This document shows, one piece after another, positions 1 through 6,685 of a stretch of 64,000 nt of DNA. Origin of the DNA: Salinisphaera sp. (GTDB lineage: Bacteria; Pseudomonadota; Gammaproteobacteria; Nevskiales; Salinisphaeraceae); contig JAQIBT010000092.1 of assembly GCA_027858915.1 (NCBI GenBank), positions 1 to 64,000 on the forward strand, written 5' to 3'. The first letter of the stretch is position 1, and each line of letters starts with the position of its first letter. The notes beneath the pieces were generated by a model. It was not told where the DNA came from and did no database searches. It worked only from the letters and a program-made list of their open reading frames with translations. The translations under genes and the position numbers were made by a program.

Positions 1-483
1 CGTTTTGATTGCCGTGTCAGCGGTGCCAAAGCGATCGACCTGGTCCAGCAGTATCAGGACGCCGTAAAACAGGACCGCAAGGTCTTGATCGGTTTCCGGC
101 TCGGCGATCTGTACGTAGACACGTTCACCTATGCAAAGGGCGAACGTACCGGCGAGACGGGCGTCAGCCTGAAATCCCGCCTGCTCTACATCGGCTTCAT
201 CAAGATCGATGGCGGGACTGTTTACAGCGCCGAGACGGCATCGGACGACGGCGAGGAAACGGAATCGCAGCACAGCGACTCCCGATCCGAGACCGTATCC
301 GGATCGGCAGCGGCCACGCATGAATCGTCCGAGTCAAATCCGGACCGCATGCCGACCGAAGTCGCGCTGTCGAAGGACGATCCCGACTTCCAGCAGCGCA
401 AAGCTGCACTCAAGGCAGCGGGCTATCGCTTCGATCGCCAAGACAAGGTCTGGCGTCTGTCCGCTGCAACCGCGGCCGTATAG
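1..483 (+). CDS. ICE-associated DUF3577 (STY4534-like) protein, 5' partial
   Basis: The reading frame is open from base 1 to a stop at 481-483, so the start lies upstream of the window. The visible part has a compact N-terminal region (FRLGDLYVDTFTY, then KSRLLYIGFIKIDGG), followed by an acidic low-complexity linker and a short C-terminal segment (LKAAGYRFDRQDKVWRL). From memory this resembles the DUF3577/STY4534 family, found in SPI-7/PAGI-2-type integrative elements and linked by name to ICE replication or single-stranded DNA binding. ArdC and a MobH relaxase follow on the same strand, which fits that element type. The molecular function is not established here; the family call is recognition, not a search. 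Confidence 0.65.
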   Translation, partial: RFDCRVSGAKAIDLVQQYQDAVKQDRKVLIGFRLGDLYVDTFTYAKGERTGETGVSLKSRLLYIGFIKIDGGTVYSAETASDDGEETESQHSDSRSETVSGSAAATHESSESNPDRMPTEVALSKDDPDFQQRKAALKAAGYRFDRQDKVWRLSAATAAV

Positions 484-604
484 GCCATAAACGACATCGG
501 GACGTTCGCGCCCCGATTTTCAACCACTCGTTTTTACTCCCGGCTGGGGAACATCGTTCCCTATTGGGCGCGGTGTTTCTCGCCGAATGATCAGGAGAAA
601 CACC

Positions 605-1489
605 ATGTCCAAAACCGATATCCGCAAGCAGATTACCGATCAGATCATCGACGCACTGGAACAGGGCACCCTGCCCTGGCGCTGTCCCTGGGACCGCACA
701 CAGACCCTCAACATCCCGGTCAATTTGAGCACCGGCCATGATTACCACGGCTTCAACGTCGTGTTTTTGTGGTGCTGTCAGTTGCAACAGCGCTATAGCA
801 CCAGTCACTGGCTGACGTACCGGCAGGCTCAGGAACTGGGCGGCCAAGTTCGCAAAAATGAGCACAGCTCACCGGCGATCTTCTACAAGGCGTTCGAGAA
901 AGAAACTGGCGAGGTCGACGACAACGGCGATGCTGTCATTGAGCAAATTCGCGTGTTGCGTCACTTCAAGGTCTTCAATCTGGATCAGATCGACGACCTC
1001 GAAGCCCCTGATCCGCGCCCGCGGTTCGGCTTCGAGCCGGTCGCGGCAGCCGAGCGCATTCTGAATGCGTGCGGTATCACAATCCTTCATGGCGGCGCCC
1101 GCGCCTGCTATCGACCCAACACGGACATCATCACGATGCCCGATCGGGATCGATTTGGCTCTGCGGCCGACTACTACGCCACGGCGTTACACGAACTGAC
1201 ACATGCCACCCAACATGTGTCGCGTTGTGATCGATCGAAGTATGCAACCACCGTCCGCAACGGCGCTTATGCGTTCGAGGAACTGGTAGCAGAGCTCGGC
1301 TCGATCTATTGCATGTCGGCGCTAGGCCTTCATGGCGACATCGCAAACCATGCAGACTATATCGCGGACTGGCTCAGTGTCCTTAAAGAGGATAAATCGG
1401 CCATCTTTCGAGCCGCAGCCTACGCCGAAACAGCCTATCAATGGCTGATTGGCCCCCTTAAAACCGGATCGGTTGATACCGCCGCCTGA
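605..1489 (+). CDS. ArdC-like antirestriction / zincin-like protein
   Basis: A 294-residue protein with an N-terminal ssDNA-binding-type domain (about residues 5-110; ALEQGTLPWRCPW and the GxNxxxLW-like stretch GFNVVFLW) and a C-terminal zincin domain carrying HELTHATQH, an HExxH metal site, followed by the downstream acidic helix FEELVAELGS. This is the ArdC architecture of plasmids and ICEs, which protects incoming DNA from host restriction. The start at 605 is preferred over the in-frame ATG at 587 because AGGAGA at 592-597 sits correctly for 605. A strong terminator follows at 1505. It belongs to the element's conserved end module with the DUF3577 protein and relaxase. Confidence 0.85.
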   Translation: MSKTDIRKQITDQIIDALEQGTLPWRCPWDRTQTLNIPVNLSTGHDYHGFNVVFLWCCQLQQRYSTSHWLTYRQAQELGGQVRKNEHSSPAIFYKAFEKETGEVDDNGDAVIEQIRVLRHFKVFNLDQIDDLEAPDPRPRFGFEPVAAAERILNACGITILHGGARACYRPNTDIITMPDRDRFGSAADYYATALHELTHATQHVSRCDRSKYATTVRNGAYAFEELVAELGSIYCMSALGLHGDIANHADYIADWLSVLKEDKSAIFRAAAYAETAYQWLIGPLKTGSVDTAA

Positions 1490-1504
1490 TGGCGGCCTTC
1501 ACTC

Positions 1505-1533
1505 AAGCCCTGCACACCGTGCGGGGCTTTTTT
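1505..1533 (+). terminator. Rho-independent terminator after ardC
   Basis: AAGCCCtGCA and TGCgGGGCTT form a GC-rich stem with one internal mismatch, followed by a run of T (1528-1533). It lies 16 bases after the ardC-like stop codon, so it should end that transcript and separate it from the relaxase gene. Confidence 0.85.
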
Positions 1534-1775
1534 CCCACATCACAAGACAGCGGGCACTGATAGCGGCGCTTCATCCGTATCGTGAGTAGCCCTTCTGCCA
1601 CGGTAGCAGTCCCTCTTCCGATCGTGGAAAAGGCATGAGCCTTTTGGGGTACCGATCTTGCGCACTCAGCCGGGCCGGACGCTCGATCAAGTTCATCCAC
1701 ACCCGAGAACGCGCCACATAGCGCCAACTGTGTACTGGCGCACTTCTTTCAAGCTGATTCAGGCGTGGTCGCGTC

Positions 1776-1822
1776 GTGGCCTTCCCAGGGCCGGCTCTCG
1801 GAGCCGATCGCGGGAAGGCCAC
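1776..1822. repeat. 11-bp perfect inverted repeat with 25-nt spacer
   Basis: GTGGCCTTCCC at 1776-1786 is matched by its reverse complement GGGAAGGCCAC at 1812-1822. It lies in the gene-free stretch before the relaxase and has no T-tract, so a protein-binding or transfer-related site is more likely than a terminator. Confidence 0.7.
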
Positions 1823-2223
1823 GGCCTTCCTTTACCACGCCGGCTGCCCGTCTCCGGAAGTCGACGGTGCCCCTTTGTGCGGTGATCCGCGCCCAAAGAT
1901 GAATCAGGTTCCGACGCCCCGATAGCGAACCCGCGTGACCGAGCCTTACCGACGGCGAGGCCAATGTCATAGCCTTGGGGCAATTCTCCAATCCCGCGAT
2001 GCGCGTTTTCACTGTGCTGCGCGTCGCGAGCCACGCTCAATACGGTAGTCACCTGGGCCGCGCCGATGCGCGGCCTTTTACGTTGGGACAGCGGTGACAG
2101 CGAAGGGCTGGCGCAAAGGGCCGAATGGAATAGGTTTTTGAATGGTAATGGGCTTACCCATGGAAAGGCTCCAATAAAGCCTACTCGAAAGGGCGAAAGG
2201 GCCGCGCATACGCGCAAGGGCAG

Positions 2224-2250
2224 AAATTCACTCGGTCTCCGAGTGAATTT
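2224..2250. repeat. 12-bp perfect palindrome with 3-nt loop upstream of the relaxase
   Basis: AAATTCACTCGG (2224-2235), TCT, then CCGAGTGAATTT (2239-2250): a perfect hairpin whose right end is 41 bases before the relaxase start at 2292. It could be an operator, an oriT-type hairpin or a weak terminator; it lacks a long T-run. The symmetry is seen directly and the role is inferred. Confidence 0.75.
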
Positions 2251-2291
2251 ATCGCACCAACAACCCGCTTTATCCGGCACGATCGATCACC

Positions 2292-4118
2292 GTGATCGTT
2301 TCACATTTCAAGAAATGGCTCCGTTCCAGCGAGGAAGCTGGAACGTCAGATAGCCTTGACCGCACCCGTTTCAAGGTTCGCACCGCGTCCGAGTTGCTCG
2401 CCCCATTTGAAGGCGAGCTCGCGGCCATCCGTGCACGCGCGGGCGTACCGGCCGAACATTGGCGTTCGCTGTACGAAGCGGTCTTCAATAATTACGCGGC
2501 GCTGGTACAGCACCTGCCGGCATCGGAATCTCATCATCACGCCGGCGCCGGTGGGCTGCTACAGCATGGCATCGAAGTCGCGCGCCACACGCTGGATCTG
2601 AAACAGGGCATCATCCTGCCGCGCGGCGAAGCACCCGAGGTGCAATCCCGAGTCCAGGATCTGTGGACGTATGCGTGCTGCACCGCCGCGCTGCTCCACG
2701 ATCTCGGTAAACCCGTGACAGATCAGCACATCACACTCTATGACGGGCCGCATGGTCGTCGCAGCGCCTGGTCGCCCGTGCACGGCCCGATGCCGGTCGG
2801 GGCGACGTATGGCATCGAGTTCAATTCTAAGCGTGTCTATCGCCACCACGAGCGGATCCCCCCGTTGTTGGCACACCATCTGCTACCGACCGAGGGGCTG
2901 CAGTGGATCGCAAGCGACCAGAGCGCGCTGCACAACTGGCTCGCGGCAATCCAGGGCGATCTATCGGATGCCGACGCCATCGGTGAAATCGTGGGCCAGG
3001 CGGACGGTCTGTCGGTGGCGCGCAATCTCAGTGGCAGCAAAAACGTGCAGCTGCCGACCGCGAAGGCCAAGCCGCTTGTCGAGCGCTTGCTCACCGGATT
3101 GCGTTATCTGTTGGATGACGGCGATCTGCCAATGAACCGCCGCGGCGCGGCCGCCTACCTCGACGATGACACGCTCTGGCTGGTGTCAAAGACTACGCTC
3201 GACAAGCTCCGCACCCACCTGATCGAGGAAGGACAGCCAGGGATCCCGACGCGCAATGACCGGCTCATGGATGAGCTGCAACAACACGGTTTGTTGGTTC
3301 CCAACGACGACCGCGCGGTTTGGCTCTGCTCGATCACGATCGCGGACTGGCAGCAACAGCTGACGTGTCTGCGCATGCATGCCAGCCAGATCTGGCCGGA
3401 TCCAACCCGACGCCCGGCGTCGATGGATGGCCACGTTGAACCGCTGGGATCTGAGACAGCCAAGGGCGCAGCCGACCAAGTCACCAACAGACCAAGTGAA
3501 TCCGCCCAGTCCGCAGAGCCGCGCTCAACCGGGGCTGCAACAGCTCAGGAGGGAAACAATCAACAAGCGGCATCATCGATTGACGATCTGACTTTGCCGT
3601 TCGACCTACCGGCCGACGCGGCGGGCGAAGATGAGACTACACCAGTTAACACGCCCCCGGCCAAGGCTCAAGAGAGCACTGCAACAGGCTCCAAATCAAC
3701 TGTTCAGGGCGAGTTTGCCGCAGCCCATAAAGCGGATGGTCAAGTCGCCGGCATGGAGGCCAGCGAAGACGCTGGCGAGCGTTTCGTGGCCTGGCTCAAA
3801 CACTCCATCGAAAACCAGACGGTGCCGATCAACACAACTCAGGCACGAATCCACGTACTGCCCGAGGGCTTGGCCCTGGTGTCACCTCGGATATTTCGAG
3901 ACTTCGATTCGGCGAACTGGAGTCATGCGCAGAAGCGGTTTCAGAAGCTCAAGCTACACCGCAAGACACCCCGCGACGAAAACATTTGGACATGTCAGGC
4001 GGCAGGCAGCCGAAAACGGTCATTGTTGAAAGTGATTCTGATCCCGGATGCCGCCGCGTCGTTGGGCGTAAATCTGCCGATGCCGAACGCGGCGATTACG
4101 TTGCTGCAGACGGAATGA
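2292..4118 (+). CDS. traI: MobH-family conjugative relaxase (TraI_2 domain)
   Basis: A 608-residue protein with an N-terminal TraI_2 domain: a His cluster after HLPASES (H81-H83), GLLQHGIEVA, and the HD-type metal motif LLHDLGK (H136, D137), with more conserved His in the HH(E) and AHHL stretches. A Pro/Thr/Ser-rich linker (about 380-490) leads to a C-terminal domain (about 500-600) that fits TraI_2_C, common in these relaxases. MobH relaxases nick the origin of transfer of SXT-, ICEclc- and PAGI-2-type elements and pilot the strand. The start is a GTG without a clear ribosome-binding site, so the exact N-terminus is uncertain. It is the last recognisable element gene before the chromosome. 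Confidence 0.85.
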   Translation: MIVSHFKKWLRSSEEAGTSDSLDRTRFKVRTASELLAPFEGELAAIRARAGVPAEHWRSLYEAVFNNYAALVQHLPASESHHHAGAGGLLQHGIEVARHTLDLKQGIILPRGEAPEVQSRVQDLWTYACCTAALLHDLGKPVTDQHITLYDGPHGRRSAWSPVHGPMPVGATYGIEFNSKRVYRHHERIPPLLAHHLLPTEGLQWIASDQSALHNWLAAIQGDLSDADAIGEIVGQADGLSVARNLSGSKNVQLPTAKAKPLVERLLTGLRYLLDDGDLPMNRRGAAAYLDDDTLWLVSKTTLDKLRTHLIEEGQPGIPTRNDRLMDELQQHGLLVPNDDRAVWLCSITIADWQQQLTCLRMHASQIWPDPTRRPASMDGHVEPLGSETAKGAADQVTNRPSESAQSAEPRSTGAATAQEGNNQQAASSIDDLTLPFDLPADAAGEDETTPVNTPPAKAQESTATGSKSTVQGEFAAAHKADGQVAGMEASEDAGERFVAWLKHSIENQTVPINTTQARIHVLPEGLALVSPRIFRDFDSANWSHAQKRFQKLKLHRKTPRDENIWTCQAAGSRKRSLLKVILIPDAAASLGVNLPMPNAAITLLQTE

Positions 4119-4876
4119 ATTTCTTTCCTCGGCTAGCCCAGCAAAATACCGTTTACCATCGTGGTATCGATGGTCGACAGCCGCACGCCCTATCAGTTGA
4201 CAATTCGTTGCGCTCATTTCACTGCCGCGGCAATGGCCGAGTGGGCAAACTAGGCCGTTGGCGTGTCCGAGACTGACGCCGTCTCTGACGGGTTGCCCGC
4301 GTTTCGCGCCTTGCGCGCGTTTGAGAATTCGCTGTAATAGGCGCGACTGTCGTGACAGCTAACACGCTTCAAACTGTGCGGGCCGTCATTTACATAGGGT
4401 GGTCGAAAATAGCCTTTGGCGGAAGGTAGGCACTCGAGTATCATGCTCTCGTAGCATTCCCGGGATATCTAGTCACACAACTTTGGGGGTATTTTTGGGG
4501 GTACCTTACATTTAGTTCAACTGAAAAAATATTTACAAGCAGTGCCTTAGCGGCTATTTATTGGAGCCGCCCCGGCACCATTGATAATCTGCAGTTAATC
4601 ATTTGCCAAATCGGCAGCCTGCGACGGTTGAGCGGTTCAGTGGCTCCACAGAAACGGTAGCAACTCGCAGCGAGCGGCCACCGCCGGCCGTCTTCCAAGC
4701 GTTGATCGCGCGCAGGACCGATCGGACGCGCGAAAAGCGCAGCCGACACAATGACCGAGCCGAATCTCGTGAGCATGCCAGACACGCGACGTGACTTTTG
4801 GTTTTCATCCAATATCGGCACGCTAGGGTGTCAGGCGCACGAGGCGCGATCGCGGACATGGCACGGGCGAACTCCC
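4119..4876. other. Putative ICE-chromosome junction region, no gene
   Basis: No supportable gene in about 760 bases. Base composition becomes AT-richer at 4490-4560, unlike both flanks. Mobile-element genes end at 4118 and ordinary chromosomal genes begin at 4877, so an attachment site should lie here. A direct repeat at 4482-4503 marks the likeliest place. No complete tRNA or recognisable tRNA 3' end was found, and the partner att copy would be outside the window. Confidence 0.45.
4482..4503. repeat. Tandem TTTGGGGGTA repeat near putative att site
   Basis: TTTGGGGGTA occurs at 4482-4491 and again at 4494-4503 (12-base period), at the edge of an AT-rich patch. From memory, similar G-tract repeats occur beside attachment sites of tyrosine-integrase elements. 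Whether they are integrase arm sites here is inference. Confidence 0.5.
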
Positions 4877-5319
4877 ATGGAAATTGACGCACAGCTGATC
4901 CACGACTGTTTTCATCTCGGTCAACTGGAAAACTCCAGCGTGCTTCTCAATCGCAATGCTGCGGTTGGCTGGCTGATACTGGTTCCCGCGACCAATGCGG
5001 TGGACTGGCATCAACTGGATGACGCCGAGCACGAGCGTGTGACGGGGCAGATGCGTTTACTGTCCGGTTGGGCGGCGGACTGGTTTCACGCCGACAAGAT
5101 GAATGTCGCCTCCCTGGGCAACAGCGTGCGCCAGATGCATATCCATATCATCGCGCGGCACTTTTGTCCGACCCCTGCTGGCCGCTGCCGGTTTGGGGTT
5201 TCCTGGAGGCGCGCCGCCGTTATACGAATGACGCGGTACGCCAGATCACAGGCGCCCTGGTATGCGATCTCGATCTCGTGGCGCTCGCCGCAGATACTCA
5301 CAGCGAGCGTCTATCGTGA
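4877..5319 (+). pseudogene. HIT-domain (histidine triad) protein, frameshifted
   Basis: Translation from ATG 4877 gives a HIT-type protein: IHDCFHLGQL, WLILVPA, KMNVASLGN, and the histidine triad QMHIHIIARH. The frame then becomes foreign at the T-run 5162-5165. The family's continuation (SDPCWPLPVWGF) is found in the next frame from about 5167 to the stop at 5317-5319. A net change of +1 or -2 bases at the T-run would restore a protein of about 147 residues. HIT proteins are nucleotide hydrolases or transferases. Either the gene is broken or there is a homopolymer sequencing error. The restored stop overlaps the slyX start, suggesting the intact frame was recently functional. Confidence 0.7.
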
Positions 5320-5519
5320 GCGATAAAACTATCGAACAGTTGGAAGTCCGCATCGCGTATCAGGACGATACGATCAATCAGCTCAGCGATCAGCTGTATG
5401 CCCAATCGCGTGAAATCGGGCGGCTATCCGAGTGTTGCCGACGTCTGGACGAGCGCCTGAAACGCATCGCAGACGGCGATGTCTCGAGCCCACAGGATGA
5501 GACACCGCCGCATTACTGA
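5316..5519 (+). CDS. slyX: SlyX family protein
   Basis: A 67-residue protein starting at GTG 5316, which overlaps the stop of the restored HIT frame (GTGA), implying coupling. The sequence is a heptad-rich coiled coil (IEQLEVRIAYQDDTINQLSD, then LYAQSREIGRLSE) with a Pro-containing C-terminus ending ETPPHY, the SlyX signature. SlyX proteins are small, cytoplasmic and of unknown function; the name comes from proximity to slyD in E. coli. The longer ORF beginning at 5262 adds an Arg-rich segment not typical of the family and is rejected. Confidence 0.85.
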   Translation: MSDKTIEQLEVRIAYQDDTINQLSDQLYAQSREIGRLSECCRRLDERLKRIADGDVSSPQDETPPHY

Positions 5520-5563
5520 CCGGCCAAGCAGGCGAGCCGTGGAATTCCGGTGCTGATAAAACG

Positions 5564-5935
5564 CTAGAACTGGATACGGCTACCGCCTTGCTGGCCGCCG
5601 CCTTGACCCGGCACTTGGATCTTCTGGCTTTGCTGGCGCTGCATTTCCTTGAGCTCATCGATCGCGCGCTCAGCCGCAGCGTTGACAGCCTCCGGGAATT
5701 TAGCGATGGCATCGGCGAGTCCGTCGGCTTCCAGCTCGAACGATAATGGCAGGCTACCGGCCGGCGTCATCAGGCTGGCAGATCCTTCATAGATGATCTC
5801 GCGCGCCGTATCGTCTTCGCCGCTGGCGTTCACCGGGATCAAGCGGCGGATACTGCCGACCTTCAGATCCGAGAAGGACTCCTCGCGATACATATTGTCG
5901 GCATCGATTTTGATTTCGGGCATGTTGTCGGCCAT
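5564..5935 (-). CDS. Conserved cytoplasmic protein of unknown function
   Basis: A 123-residue protein (MADNMPEIKIDADNMYREE at the N-terminus) with the conserved-looking stretch KVGSIRRLIPV, a segment about titrating sums (MTPAGSLPLSFELEADGL), a helical Glu/Arg-rich region, and a Gly/Gln-rich C-terminus ending RIQF. I recognise it as a family of small cytoplasmic proteins found in gammaproteobacteria, but know no function or gene name. It has no signal peptide or membrane segment. It is convergent with slyX. The upstream context of 5936-5960 contains a plausible AAGGAATG ribosome-binding site directly before the start. Confidence 0.75.
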   Translation of the reverse strand: MADNMPEIKIDADNMYREESFSDLKVGSIRRLIPVNASGEDDTAREIIYEGSASLMTPAGSLPLSFELEADGLADAIAKFPEAVNAAAERAIDELKEMQRQQSQKIQVPGQGGGQQGGSRIQF

Positions 5936-6004
5936 GGCGACATTCCTTTCGCAGATATGATGCGCGCAAGGATAACAGCGTCGAGCGCTATGCCCGAATA
6001 CAAC

Positions 6005-6592
6005 TCATTGCTGGGTCTCTCTCGCGGTCAGCGCGGAAGCAATACGCCTGTGCAGCTCTTGCTTGAAGTGCGACCGCAAATTTTGTCTGGCGGCCATTTC
6101 ATCTGCCCCCTGGACCAGGGTCTGCTGCAATCCACTATATAGCGAGTCTACAAGGACATGGCCCTGGCTGTCCGCCCGCGTGCGCAGCAGATCGGTCGAG
6201 GCAGACGCCGACAGCGTGGTGCTGGTCGTCGTAGATTGTTCGTGCACGATATACAGAATGCGCAGCACACGCACGCCGGCGGGCAGTGGCTGGCCATCAC
6301 GACGGATGATGGTCAGCCCGGCACCGCCAAGCGACTCGCGCGCCATAGCCGCCACACTCTGCGGCGGCATCGCGCTCTGGGCCGTGCCACCAATGGGCAC
6401 GATGTCCAGGTAGATCGGTCGTGCGGGCGCCTGATCTGACCCACTGGCCGCGCTAGCAGGCATAGACGGGACGACCAGCGCAAGAAATAACAGGAACACA
6501 GAAGCCGGACGCAGCAAGCCTTGCGCCCGGGTGAAGAGCAACGCGCTGGCAAGTGAGCTGGGGTTTTGCATCACCCCACTGTAGTCACTCAT
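6005..6592 (-). CDS. Predicted secreted/periplasmic protein, unknown function
   Basis: The protein has a hydrophobic signal segment (PASVFLLFLALVVPS) followed by an Ala-rich cleavage-like site (ASAASG), then a mature region of about 140 residues with no family I recognise. It ends with a basic helical tail (SHFKQELHRRIASAL). The longest frame starts at 6655, but that would place the first codons inside the ppc terminator hairpin at 6613-6640, so the start is moved to ATG 6592. ATG 6571 is equally possible. Transcription would begin between the terminator and 6592 on the minus strand. Confidence 0.6.
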   Translation of the reverse strand: MSDYSGVMQNPSSLASALLFTRAQGLLRPASVFLLFLALVVPSMPASAASGSDQAPARPIYLDIVPIGGTAQSAMPPQSVAAMARESLGGAGLTIIRRDGQPLPAGVRVLRILYIVHEQSTTTSTTLSASASTDLLRTRADSQGHVLVDSLYSGLQQTLVQGADEMAARQNLRSHFKQELHRRIASALTARETQQ

Positions 6593-6612
6593 CCGGAACG
6601 GCTGGCTGAACG

Positions 6613-6640
6613 AAAAAGCCGGCACGCTGTGCGTGCCGGC
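6613..6640 (-). terminator. Rho-independent terminator after ppc
   Basis: On the minus strand GCCGGCACGC (6640-6631), loop ACA, GCGTGCCGGC (6627-6618), then five T (6617-6613). A perfect 10-bp stem located 45 bases after the ppc stop, so it should end the ppc transcript. Confidence 0.9.
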
Positions 6641-6685
6641 TAGTGGCCGTTTCATACGGCCCCGCGTTATGAGCCAGCCAATCGC

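Larger units (their letters stand above)
1534..2291. other. Gene-free stretch upstream of the MobH relaxase (candidate oriT region)
   Basis: About 760 bases with no convincing gene: the ORFs present are short, overlap on both strands and resemble nothing I know. It holds two strong inverted repeats (1776-1822 and 2224-2250). In ICEclc, an origin of transfer was mapped close to the equivalent relaxase gene, so a cis-acting transfer region here is plausible. That is inference; no nic site is identified. Confidence 0.45.

Noticed and set aside
4231-4260. tRNA-like D-arm sequence (ATGGCCGAGTGGGCAAACTAGG)
   Set aside because: Only a D-arm-like string is present; no anticodon arm, T-arm or acceptor stem follows, so it is a chance match.
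5150-5170. Programmed -1 frameshifting in the HIT gene
   Set aside because: In the zero frame the codons CAC TTT TGT do not form an X XXY YYZ slippery heptamer, and no stimulatory structure was evident.
6593-6655. Upstream start at 6655 for the secreted protein
   Set aside because: It would place the coding sequence across the ppc terminator hairpin and its T-tract.
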